Origin: Bacteroidota bacterium
Lineage (GTDB): Bacteria > Bacteroidota > Bacteroidia > AKYH767-A > OLB10
DNA: 40,449 nt
Direction: 5' to 3'
Assembly (NCBI GenBank): GCA_016714005.1
Contig: JADJOA010000013.1
Location: 1 to 40,449, forward strand
Below, in pieces: positions 1-8,800 of the stretch; within the stretch, counting starts at the first letter, position 1; each line of letters starts with the position of its first letter. The position numbers and the translations under genes are program-made. The notes below the pieces were generated by a model. The model searched no databases and was not told the DNA's origin. It saw only the letters and a list, made by a program, of their open reading frames with translations.

Positions 1-519
1 TAAAATATTACCGTTTAATCTGTTTACTTTCAGTCCCTCTATATATGTTTTCTGTCCAAATGGTGCTACCATTGGTGAAGAAAAGGTTGATACAATGTCT
101 CCAACGCTATTTAATTTCAATAAAAAATTTTCGCTTAAATCATTCGCAGTATCCGTAATTACATCTAAAAACCTAATAGATACCCTGAGTCCAAAGTTTG
201 AACAACGGTGGTGGGGAAAGCCATATAGTTCGTATAGTATTTTCATAAATTGAGCGGTCCCAATTGAGTCAACCTTCATTAAAAGGAAAAAGTTAGTGGG
301 AAAAGTTGAACTCCCCATCCGGTAATCACTATAACCTTTGTCTTGTGTTTTTATGCAAAATTGAGGGTTTAAATAAGGTAGCTCACTTAAATTATCTAAG
401 GTAACACTAAATGCTTCTGGGCAGTTAAACAGTGATAATTTATAATCATCAGTAAAAGTAGAAGGACAAATTTCTTCATTATCATTTGGGTTAATTGAAA
501 GTAAAAATAAAGAAATGTT
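1..519 (-). CDS. partial hypothetical surface protein, runs off left edge
   Basis: The reverse strand is open from 519 to the window edge (173 codons); an in-frame stop lies just upstream at 520-522. No start codon is present before an internal Met at about residue 60, so the 5' end is either frameshifted or lost. The visible protein begins near NPNDNEEICPSTFTDDYKLS and contains motifs such as LLKLNSVGDIVSTF, which resemble the beta-rich repeat segments of the T9SS-exported protein at 1802-3367 (for example VDTMGNILSN). No C-terminal sorting domain can be seen because the gene continues outside the window. It is divergent from the lutA-like gene at 588. A secreted beta-propeller-like surface protein is an inference from composition only. 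Confidence 0.45.
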
Positions 520-587
520 TTAAGTCACAATACAGTTATTAAAGCGACAACTAAAACACCTTTAAATTTCTACTTTAGCCGCCCTTT

Positions 588-1308
588 ATGATAGTTGATG
601 TTTTAATCCCCTGCTACATAGACCAGGTTTTTCCGGACACGGCTCATAATATGATTAAAGTGCTGGAAACATTGGGTTGCGGTGTTAACTACAACCCTAA
701 CCAAACCTGCTGCGGGCACCCGGCATTTATAAATGGATTTTGGGATGAGTGCAAACCTGTTGGCGAAAAACTGATAAAGGAATTTCAGAACGAGCGTTAT
801 ATTGTATGCCCCAGCAGCATGTGTACCGGTATGGTTAAAAATAATTACCAGCAACTGTTTCACAACTCATCGTTACATAACGAATACAAGAGCGTACAAA
901 AAAACATGTACGAGTTCAGCGATTTTTTAGTAAACGTACTTAACGTATCAAACCTTAATGCCACTTTTGCCGCAAAGGCGGTTTACCTGCACTCGTGCAA
1001 AGCCGTGCGCGAGCTAAACATAAAACAAGCGCCAGTTACACTTTTAAATAATGTAAAAGAACTTGAGCTAATTGGAACTGAATGACGATTATGCCCGCTG
1101 CGGATACGATATGGCATTTACCAACCAAATGGAAGAAATATCAGTAGCCATAGCTCGCAGAAAAAATTGAGACCATAAAAGCTACGGGTGCACAGCTTAT
1201 TATTTCTGCCGATTATACGTGCCTTATGCATTTGGGTGGAGTAATAAAAAAGATGGGTTAGCTATTAAGTGCATGCACATTGCCGATGTGCTGGCGGTTA
1301 ATATGTAG
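588..1308 (+). pseudogene. lutA: LutA/YkgE-like (Fe-S)-binding protein, frameshifted
   Basis: The N-terminal 160 residues match the LutA/YkgE family (CCG-domain subunit of lactate-utilization or glycolate-oxidase-type complexes): start VDVLIPCYIDQVFPDTA, first cysteine motif NQTCCGHPA near residue 40, then YIVCPSSMC. The frame stops at 1085. The rest of the family pattern continues in other frames: LNDDYARCGYDMAF, then ATGAQLIISADYTCLMHLGG, then IKCMHIADVLA ending at 1308. At least three shifts are needed (near 1072, 1165 and 1260). The second CCG motif, normally CCGFGG, reads RCGYD, so a cluster ligand is lost as well. No lutB or lutC is adjacent. The lost ligand makes this look like a decayed gene rather than only a sequencing problem, although a T-to-C consensus error is possible. 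Confidence 0.75.
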
Positions 1309-1335
1309 TGCTCAAATAATTTTAACCATGGTCTT

Positions 1336-1546
1336 AAAGGGCAATGTAATTTAGTTAAGATTCCTCACTGCGTTCAAAATGACACTAAACGAAAACAACA
1401 AAAGAAAGAGGGAGGGAGATGGCGCGGCAAAGCCGCGCCATCTCCCTCCCTCTTTTTAAATACAATGTAGAACTTGTCATTCCGAACGTAGTGAGGAATC
1501 TAATTCTATTAGCAACTGTTTTGCTAACCTAATGACATTGCCCTTT
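1336..1546. repeat. nested inverted-repeat (MITE-like) element, about 211 bp
   Basis: Three nested arm pairs share one centre near 1430-1440. The outer arms AAAGGGCAATGT (1336-1347) and ACATTGCCCTTT (1535-1546) are perfect. The middle arms (1359-1384 and 1475-1500) are 26 nt with three mismatches and carry the 'gattcctcact...tgaca' sequence common in Bacteroidota intergenic repeats. The inner arms (1405-1428 and 1432-1455) are a perfect 24-bp stem with an AAA loop and a GC-rich core, GATGGCGCGGC. No reading frame is contained. It fills the gap after the decayed lutA-like gene. The structure suggests a non-autonomous mobile palindrome, and the inner hairpin followed by TTTTT could also terminate transcription. 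Confidence 0.8.
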
Positions 1547-1676
1547 TTGAGTTATTGGTAATAGAATAACTAATGAGTAAAAAACTTTTTTCAACCACAC
1601 TGCTTTTTATCAAACAGTTTGTATTACTTTTAGTGATACAACTAACCCAACATAAATCCTGTAAAATTTAAAGCGT

Positions 1677-1790
1677 ATGCAAAACCTGTATCTTCATCAA
1701 AACCTAAATGATTTCTGCTTTAGCAAAAAATCAGAAATTGATGAGCTTAAAAAGCAGGTGGCAGAATTAAAAGCATTGCTTAAGAAATAA
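1677..1790 (+). CDS. 37-residue ORF with coiled-coil tail
   Basis: A short ORF from ATG 1677 to TAA 1788-1790 encodes 37 residues ending KSEIDELKKQVAELKALLKK. Its heptad spacing resembles the C-terminal coiled coils of Bacteroidota 'tail fiber/endosialidase chaperone-like' exported proteins. It may be a remnant of such a gene or a stand-alone peptide. The sequence before its ATG (TAAAATTTAAAGCG) is repeated almost exactly before the start at 1802, eleven nucleotides after this ORF ends, so the two may share a duplicated leader. No homologue can be named. Confidence 0.35.
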   Translation: MQNLYLHQNLNDFCFSKKSEIDELKKQVAELKALLKK

Positions 1791-1801
1791 AATTTAAAGC
1801 G

Positions 1802-3367
1802 ATGATTAAGAAAATATTATTGGTGTATTGCCAGCTGTTGTTGGTATGTAGCTTTTGTTGCGCACAACCCATTTTCCAAAAGAGACTGCAAGTGGCGCCA
1901 AATGCAGGCACAATAATTAAAGATGCTTTTGAACTCTCCGATAGCACTTTTATTATTATTGGGACAGCAGCCGATTCAGCTTCAAATTATATAAGCTTCG
2001 TGGCAGAAGTAGATACTATGGGCAATATTTTAAGCAATAAAACATATTACGTTAATGCTTTAGAATTCGGTACACGCAATGTTGATAATACGCTTAGTTA
2101 TACTGGTGATAGCGGATTAAATAAAGTATTATTCTTAAAAACAGATTTGGCAGGCAATCTCTTAACCTGTTTTAAAATTGATTTTGCGAGTGAGTGTTTT
2201 GTAAGCGATATTATAGCCACCAGCGATTCTGGCAATATTATTTTAGCTACTAACGATTTTGGCAGCAGTGGCATGGAAAAGGAATTTGGCTCAGTAATTA
2301 AAATAGACAAAACCGGCAACATACAATGGGTAAAACATTTTGGAGGTACTTACCAAACCTATGTAAATGACGCAAAGGACATATCCCCGGATGTTTACGA
2401 AATGTACGGCAGCAGTACATCGTTAGAATCTGACACTTTATATTATTTGAATCATAACATTTTTGTTTTAAGGCTCGATTCGGCAGGCAATCAGTTATCG
2501 TGCCATGTGGTTTTTGAAATTAATAAAGAGTATGCATGGAAATATTTTATTAAAGCTAATGGCAACAGATTGTTTGCCCTATCGAGCGGTAAGGCAGGTT
2601 GAGGCTCTAATATTTTAATAACCTTTATAGAAACTGATAGCAGTTTTAATACCTTATGGAGTAAAAGCTATTTTGATGGAGTAAATTTTTTGAGTAGTAT
2701 GAATGACCTTATTAACCTAAGCGACACAATATTTATTACCACCTATAACGGTGTTAGATTGTGGGATAGCAACGGTAATTTAGTTAGAAACCGCCTTTAT
2801 GGACAATCCGGTACTTATGAAAACGAAGTGTTTTTTAAGAATAGTTCTTATCACATTTTTTGCAACACTCTATCACCTTTTATTCTATATCCGTATGGAA
2901 CATACATTAAAGCAAATGCAAATCTTGTATCTGGTTGTTACGAGGGTAATTCAAATCAAAATATACTCGTGTATAATGTGCCTTTTGCTTTTCAGGATAC
3001 GATAATACATGATACAATTGTATCTCATACAATAACTTTTGATAGTTTAGGAACTGGCACCATTAATCTTTTTTTTGATACCGATTGTTTTGGATATACC
3101 AATATGGAAGAACCACCGGGAAACATTCAATCCGGGAACGTTTATCCAAATCCATTTATTGATGAGTTTAGTGTAAATACAGTTGACGTAAGAATCAAAA
3201 ACGTTTTTGTAACAAACACATTAGGGCAACTAATAGAAACTAACAACTCTATTAATAACAATAGGGTAAAGGTTCTTTTTCAAAAAGAATTGCCAAAAGG
3301 AATTTATGTATTGAATGTGATATTGGATGATGACAATGTGATCACTAAAAAAATATTAAAACTATAA
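1802..3367 (+). CDS. T9SS type A sorting domain protein, internal TGA
   Basis: A signal peptide (KKILLVYCQLLLVCSFCCAQ) is followed by beta-rich repeats of the delta-60/beta-propeller style (VDTMGNILSN, TDLAGNLLTC, IDKTGNIQWVKHF, LDSAGNQLSC). The C-terminal T9SS type A domain starts near NVYPNPFIDEFSV and ends NVITKKILKL. The protein is probably exported by the Por/T9SS pathway and anchored to, or released from, the cell surface. The frame is interrupted by one in-frame TGA at 2600-2602 (KAG*GSNIL). Reading resumes in the same frame without a shift, so the pieces are 1802-2602 and about 2603-3367. The next exported protein starts two nucleotides after the stop, which suggests an operon. Ligand and function are unknown. 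Confidence 0.75.
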
Positions 3368-3369
3368 TA

Positions 3370-5729
3370 ATGAAAAAAACAACTACCATCGGCTTAGTAA
3401 TTAGCTTAATTAAAACATTTGATTCATATTCTCAAGACGTTATTAATCCTTATTTACTCAGAGAAACGGGTACGCCTCAAAGTACCTATTCCTTTGTAAA
3501 TATAAATGTAAGCGTTCCAGCGAATAGTTATAATTTCCTCTGGAAAAGCACCCCGATGAAGATGTTTCAACATCAACTGGCTACATTGGGGAGTATATGA
3601 TTTCATTAAAGTTTAACTCATGGCATGGAAATTATAAAGCACAATCCGGCAGTTTGATATATTACAATAGCGGGCTAACAGAGTTTGGTCAATACACTAA
3701 AACCTATTCTACAGAAGTTGTTTCATTCCCTTTTACCATCAATTGCTACGATGGTCTTAATGGTTGTGCAGATGCTATAACTGCCCCTCCTGTACGTAAC
3801 ATGTATATGCCTGACCTTAGCCATACTTACAATGCTACAGGTAAGTATTGGGAGAGTTCTCTTGCAAGTAGTGGTACAAATAACCCTATACCATTGAGAA
3901 ATATGCACGAAAATTTATGTTTTAATGCTACAGAAGGTATGAGTGCACAAAGTTGTCCTAATAATTATGCAGGAAGATTGGTTTCAAATGAGTTTGTAAG
4001 CGGCATACAATTAGGTGCCTGGGCTGGTGGCGGTAGTATAGGAATGAGTTTGCTGCCGCATACAGCTATTAAACATACGGTTTATTTACATTGCCCTTCA
4101 ACCGGTGATGTTGTTACCAAGTTTTCCTGGATATATGATAATACACGAGGGATGATGCGTTGTTATCCTTTTACAGACAGCAATGCAGCCGGTGCTGGAA
4201 CTGATGGCGCTTGGGATGTAATGTTTGCACCAATGTTATTGATGGAAAACGCAACAAGCACACCGCCAGTGAATTTCTATAACAGAACAAATAATTTTGA
4301 TCCATTATCAGGAGAAGGAATTTTTCCGGGAGGAACCATTAATTATTATCCGTTTTCAGAAATTGATAATAACGGTTGTACCACCTTCCCGTTACCCAAC
4401 TCCTCAGATGTTTTTAACCAATCAGCTTTAGGCGGACCCACAGGGCAACCAACATCCTATCCATATTATTTATATGAACCAATTGGGGCAGGTAATAGTT
4501 ACCCCTTTTTTGCTCCGTATTTGCTGTTGTCAGCACCTCTTCGTAATGCACATGGTAGAGATTTAGCAGGATATGGAAACTTAAATGCAAACGAAATGAT
4601 ACCACAATTACAACCCGCTCAAAGAATCTGGCACCAATACCACATAGACCAAAATGTAGATTTATCTATAATAAATTCCACAGAAAAAACCATTTACAAC
4701 CCCAGCGAAGTATCAGTAACGGCCGATAACTTACTTTTCCCGGATGGTTACACTTTTAAAACCATTAGAGGAGTTTACCCAACTGCAGATGAAGTAATAA
4801 ACTAAAACACAGTACAAAACTGCGGCTACTATGCAGATTTAAGACAGGTGCCCGTGCGTACCGATTTAAGATTTGACCCTAATGCCACATCAACTGGCGC
4901 ATCATATCCACATGATCCGACAATTGCTCAAAACTCTGTTTACGCCTCTATTTACACCATGGAACCCGGCAGCAAAATAACCATTGGTAACTGCACCCGC
5001 ATTTTTGATGCAACCTTTAAAGTAAACACTGGCTCTACTTTAATTTTTAACGATTATTCGCAAACCTGCGGTTATGAAGATATGAGTTACACGCTTGGTA
5101 GGTATAAACTTATTGGCAACGGTGGCGCTATACTTCGCAACTACGACCTTACGCAGTACGTGCAAAACAGAGTTATTACACAAGACCTTAGCGCCACTCC
5201 CTACATTGCACAAAACACAATTATAGCCGGAGATGATGATTATCTTCCACCTTATGATACAGATGAGAATCCTGACTTAGTTCAAGCGGATGGACCTTAC
5301 GAGATACAAACCGGTGGTGAGGTTGAATTTATAGCTGGCGATTTCATTCACCTTAGAGATGGCTTTTCAGTAAGCGGGGGCAAATTTCATGCAAAAACGG
5401 TGGGCACAGTTGCCATGCCCGATATGTGTTACTACCAGCAACTACAAGGTGGTGGTAACCGCACGGCAGGCAACCAAACTTACAATCAAAATATTTCCAT
5501 ATTTAACGTAACACCCAACCCCGGCAACGGCATGTTTAACCTTACCGTAAATGCAATGGATGATAAAGCCATGCTTTATGTAGAGGATATGTTTGGCAAA
5601 AACATATTGCAGCAAAAAGTAAACAACTACAAAACTGCGCTTGATTTAAACAACCTGCCCAAAGGCGTTTATTTTGTAAAATACTTTTGTTACAACACCA
5701 TGCAAAGCAAAAAGGTTGTAATACAATAA
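3370..5729 (+). CDS. large T9SS-exported protein with 3-coathanger-like region, broken
   Basis: The start MKKTTTIGLVISLIKTFDSYSQ is a signal peptide. The first frame ends at 3600. Around a CCCC run near 3552 the protein moves to the frame of 3597 (DEDVSTSTGYIGEYMISLK). That frame meets an in-frame TAA at 4803-4805 (DEVIN*NTVQN) and then continues to 5729. The C-terminal third contains IQTGGEVEFIAGDFIHLRDG, the pattern of 3-coathanger stack domains in Bacteroidota exported proteins, then a T9SS type A sorting domain from FNVTPNPGNGMFNLTV to SKKVVIQ. The whole would be about 785 residues. It lies two nucleotides after the previous exported protein, so the two are probably co-transcribed. The role is unknown; a secreted adhesin or surface-layer component is a guess. 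Confidence 0.72.
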
Positions 5730-5758
5730 GCCAAATCACCTTCAGTTTTTTGCTAAAT

Positions 5759-6110
5759 GATGTATTGTTAACCACTCAAGTATATATGATTGACCACTCA
5801 AGTACATATGATTGACCACTCGAGTATGTATGATTGACCACTCAAGTATATATGATTGACCACTCAAGTATATATGATTGACTACTCAAGTATGTATGAT
5901 TGACCACCCAAGTATATATGATTGACTACTCAAGTATATATGATTGACCACTCATGTTTATATGATTGACCACTCAAGTATGTATGATTGACCACCCAAG
6001 TATATATGATTGACTACTCAAGTATATATGATTGACTACTCAAGTATATATGATTGACCACTCATGTTTATATGATTGACCACTCAAGTATATAAGATAG
6101 ACCACAAAAT
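5759..6110. repeat. tandem array, sixteen 22-bp units
   Basis: Sixteen contiguous units of exactly 22 bp occupy 5759-6110. The first and last are degenerate. The common unit begins TATATATGATTGAC and ends CACTCAAG; TTGA-CCAC-TCAA inside it is a small palindrome. Variants (TATG for TATA, ACCACCC for ACCACTC, CTACTC, CATG-TTT) are not random: units 7-10 recur in order as units 11-15 with one extra copy, so the array grew by multi-unit duplication. All six frames contain stops, so it is not protein-coding. There are no unique spacers, so it is not a CRISPR. It lies between a T9SS gene and a small acidic protein. Confidence 0.93.
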
Positions 6111-6283
6111 CGATTACGTTTTCTGCCCTTTTTAGCTTAAGTGAGTTTGTAAAAAAATAACTGAACCGACTTTAAAAACAAACCATTTAAATGCTTGGCA
6201 GGTTTTTTGAAATACTCCTGCCTGAAACCCTTTTTAACCTGTTTCGTAAAAACCATTGTCATAAACATTAATTTTTTAAAGTT
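6111..6283. other. intergenic stretch after the tandem array
   Basis: Together with 5730-5758 and the array, this makes a 554-bp gap between genes. The part after the array is AT-rich and holds no reading frame of note and no clear terminator or TAnnTTTG promoter box. It probably carries the leader of the small gene at 6284, whose ATG follows TTTTTTAAAGTT. Confidence 0.5.
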
Positions 6284-6469
6284 ATGAGAAAACATTTTGA
6301 ATCTAAGAAAAACTCATTTGAGCGCGATGATGCTAACGACCATCGCAAACACAAAAAGCTAAGCGCTTACCGCGAAGAAAAAAACTGGAAGAATCATTTG
6401 TTTGATGATACCAACAACGACTCTCCGGATAATGACTTTTTTAATTATGATGAAGAGGAGGAGGAATAG
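6284..6469 (+). CDS. small highly charged hypothetical protein
   Basis: The ORF encodes 61 residues with marked charge polarity: a basic, His/Lys-rich N-terminal half (MRKHFESKKNSFERDDANDH) and an acidic tail (FFNYDEEEEE). It has no signal peptide or membrane segment. It stands alone between the 22-bp array and a convergent anmK. Biased composition and a clean start support a real gene over chance. No family is recognised. A nucleic-acid-associated or ribosome-associated role would be speculative. Confidence 0.5.
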   Translation: MRKHFESKKNSFERDDANDHRKHKKLSAYREEKNWKNHLFDDTNNDSPDNDFFNYDEEEEE

Positions 6470-6473
6470 TTTT

Positions 6474-6596
6474 AGGGCAGTCCAAAAAATCCATTTATCT
6501 GCGTTGAACTTCAAAATTTAAACCGGAGTTTACCATTTGTAAATGAGGATTTGAATTTTTTGTCCGCCTTGCTAAATGAATTTTTAAAACCGCCCT
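6474..6596. repeat. imperfect inverted repeat between convergent genes
   Basis: The 23-nt arms at 6474-6496 (starting AGGGCAGTCCAAAAAATCC) and 6574-6596 (ending AAAACCGCCCT) pair at 18 of 23 positions. A weaker inner pair (TTCAAA...TTTGAA) lies between them. The repeat spans the whole gap between the small acidic gene and the end of anmK. It may be a bidirectional terminator or an eroded MITE. The 13-mer CAGTCCAAAAAAT in its left arm recurs inverted at 40170-40182. Confidence 0.45.
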
Positions 6597-7679
6597 TTAG
6601 CTGCCTCCGTAGTAAATAGAGCCCCCCACCGAATTTTTTTGCGCACCTGTTACGCTGGCAAGTGTATTTACTTTATTGTGCCAGCGCAGATAACCCAATA
6701 GCGCAAATATGATGGCTTCTTTAAAATTAATGATGTCATTAGCGGGTATTTCTATTTTGCATGTGCAATGCTGTTTTAACAATTGCATTAAAAAAGCATT
6801 GTGTGTTCCGCCACCCGTAACAATCATTTTTGCATTGTTTCCTTTAACGGCATGTGTATTTACCACTGCAGAAACTTGCACGGCAATATGTTCACATGCC
6901 GTATGCAGTTTATCGGGTATTGAAATGTTTTCGGCCCCTACTAAAGGCAAAAACTTTTCCATAAACCATTCATAGCCTAACGATTTAGGCGCAGGTTGGT
7001 TATAAAACTCCAGCCCGTTTAATTTATTTAAAAGCGATGGCGATGTTTTCCCTTTCGCAGCCACATCACCATTTTTATCGTAATTCATTCCAAGCTGATT
7101 GGCAAGCTGGTTTAAAATCATATTGGCAGGGCAAATGTCAAATGCAATTCTTTCGCCTTTTAAATTGTCAAAAGAAATATTGGCAATACCGCCAAGGTTG
7201 AGGCATAAGTCAAAATCATTAAACAAATATTTATCTCCAATTGGTACAAGCGGTGCGCCTTGCCCGCCAAGCGCTACATCTAAAGTTCTAAAATCAGCAA
7301 CAACGGGCAGGTTGGTTAGTGCTGCAATGTGCGCGGCATCCCCAATTTGTGCGGTAAGCGAATTATGCGGCTGATGAAAAATGGTATGCCCGTGTGATGC
7401 AATAAAATCTACCTTCAAATTATTTTCTCTTATAAATTTTTCTGCTTCAGCACCCATAAGCCAGCCCAATGCAGTGTGTGCATAGGCATAAGTAAGTGCT
7501 GTAGCGTTAGGCAGGTTCTTGAGATTTTTTTTCCACTCATTGTTATAGTCAATAGTTTTTCCTTCTATAAATTGATAAACAATTTTATCATCGGTTTCGC
7601 TAAACTTTACACATGCAAGGTCAATACCATCAAGCGAGGTGCCGCTCATTATTCCAATAACTGTTTTTTGCTGTAGCAT
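6597..7679 (-). CDS. anmK: anhydro-N-acetylmuramic acid kinase
   Basis: AnmK phosphorylates and opens 1,6-anhydro-MurNAc to MurNAc-6-phosphate in the cytoplasm during peptidoglycan recycling. The N-terminal signature VIGIMSGTSLDGIDLACVKF, LCLNLGGIANISF, FDICPANMILNQLA and the nucleotide-site motif MIVTGGGTHNAFLMQLL are all present in order. The 360-residue length fits the family. I choose ATG at 7679 (MLQQKTVIGIM); a GTG six bases upstream would only add two residues. The gene is intact, which is notable in a window full of frameshifts. It stands alone, convergent with the small acidic gene. Its upstream side is a MITE-like element, so no clear promoter is visible. Confidence 0.95.
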   Translation of the reverse strand: MLQQKTVIGIMSGTSLDGIDLACVKFSETDDKIVYQFIEGKTIDYNNEWKKNLKNLPNATALTYAYAHTALGWLMGAEAEKFIRENNLKVDFIASHGHTIFHQPHNSLTAQIGDAAHIAALTNLPVVADFRTLDVALGGQGAPLVPIGDKYLFNDFDLCLNLGGIANISFDNLKGERIAFDICPANMILNQLANQLGMNYDKNGDVAAKGKTSPSLLNKLNGLEFYNQPAPKSLGYEWFMEKFLPLVGAENISIPDKLHTACEHIAVQVSAVVNTHAVKGNNAKMIVTGGGTHNAFLMQLLKQHCTCKIEIPANDIINFKEAIIFALLGYLRWHNKVNTLASVTGAQKNSVGGSIYYGGS

Positions 7680-7749
7680 TAACACTAATTCTTAGGGCAA
7701 ATAAAATTTAAACATAGTTATGGATTTAATGATGGTTGTTTTTTTTTAA

Positions 7750-7994
7750 ACACACATTTACAGATTAAATAAAACAATTCTTCGCTTCGCTTCGCTTGAT
7801 GATTATCACAGATAGATTGCAAAGGTTTTTAAGTTGCAGCTAAGAATATAGGGGGGTAAGCACAAATTTATTGATTAAACAAAAAAAATTCTTCGTTTCG
7901 CTTTTGATTATCACAGATTCATAAGTAATTACTGTGGCAAAGCAGCATCAGAGAAAATTGATTATTTAATTTTTTTTAATCCGTAAATCTGTGT
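7750..7994. repeat. MITE-like element, copy 1 (TIR with ATTTACAG)
   Basis: The terminal inverted repeats ACACACATTTACAGATT (7750-7766) and AATCCGTAAATCTGTGT (7978-7994) pair at 15 of 17 positions and match the ends of the elements at 33047-33198 and 34744-34878. The 245-bp interior holds two diverged direct copies, about 110 bp apart, of a block containing TTCTTCG(C/T)TTCGCTT followed by GATTATCACAGA. This suggests an internal duplication. No gene is inside. It fills the gap between anmK and the hypothetical gene ending at 8013, both on the minus strand. Confidence 0.7.
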
Positions 7995-8012
7995 CTATAA
8001 GCGTATGCTACA

Positions 8013-8659
8013 CTAATCCTCCCTAACAAAAACAATATTCTCAAAAGGTAAAAAATAATTTGTATGGCAGCGCAGGTTATCACCTTCAAAAAATAAATCA
8101 ATACCTTTAAAACTTACCTGTTGTAAAGATTCGTTAAGCGTTACTTCAAAATAGTTGTTGTTGGTTTTTGCAGTTTTTATTTCAGAAAAAATATCGGGAT
8201 AAAGCTCATGATACAATAAAATTCTATCGCATTTTTCCAGCTCAATACTAATTACACCATCTTTATCAGATCGAAACGAATGCATTTGTTCACCAACAAA
8301 AACCATAGCCGTAACATAACCAATCAAAAAAGGGTTTTTGTCTTTAACTACCACCGTATAACTACCACTCCTTTTCGATTTCGATTTAACAGTAAAATCT
8401 TTGCCCGGTTTTTTTGGCTTTGTAGCTTAATGGTATCGTTAACAATTTCATAAGTTCCCTTTGCAAATCGGTCAACAACACCATACATGTAAAAGAAATT
8501 AAAAGTGCCGTCATCATTAAACTGAAATCCTGAAGCTAAATCATGTACTCCCGCTAAGCGGTAGTTACCTTTAATTGTTTTTTGAGCAGGAAGCATAAAA
8601 GAAGATGCATTAAAGATGATGGAAAACAAAATGGCAGCAAAGTAGAATGGCTTTTTCAT
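8013..8659 (-). CDS. exported hypothetical protein, one frameshift
   Basis: Two overlapping frames (8348-8659 and 8013-8354) form one protein. After LQSQK the first frame goes to a dead end, while adding one A to the seven-A run near 8408 gives KKPGKDFTVKSKSKRSG and runs directly into VVVKDKNPFLIGYVTAM. The joined protein has about 215 residues: a signal peptide (MKKPFYFAAILFSIIFNAS), a lipocalin-like beta segment (GFQFNDDGTFNFFYMYG...AKGTYEIVNDTIKL) and a C-terminal beta domain (ISIELEKCDRILLYHELYP). This fits small Bacteroidota periplasmic proteins of unknown function. No partner gene is adjacent, and it is divergent from the TonB-dependent receptor at 8801. Confidence 0.7.
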
Positions 8660-8800
8660 AATTGTGGGTTAAAAATAATTTAAATGAGTTCACAATCTAT
8701 ATTAAATACGTAAGCAATTTAAAACTCTTTCACCATATAATTTGTTTCCCCTTTCCACGTTAGTTAGCATTGCATTTTTAAAATCACACTTTTTCCATTT

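Noticed and set aside
1405..1460. Simple rho-independent terminator for the lutA-like gene
   Set aside because: The hairpin with a T-tract could terminate, but it is only the centre of a larger nested inverted repeat, so a mobile palindrome explains more of the sequence.
5759..6110. CRISPR array
   Set aside because: Units are contiguous 22-mers with no unique spacers and no cas genes are in the window.
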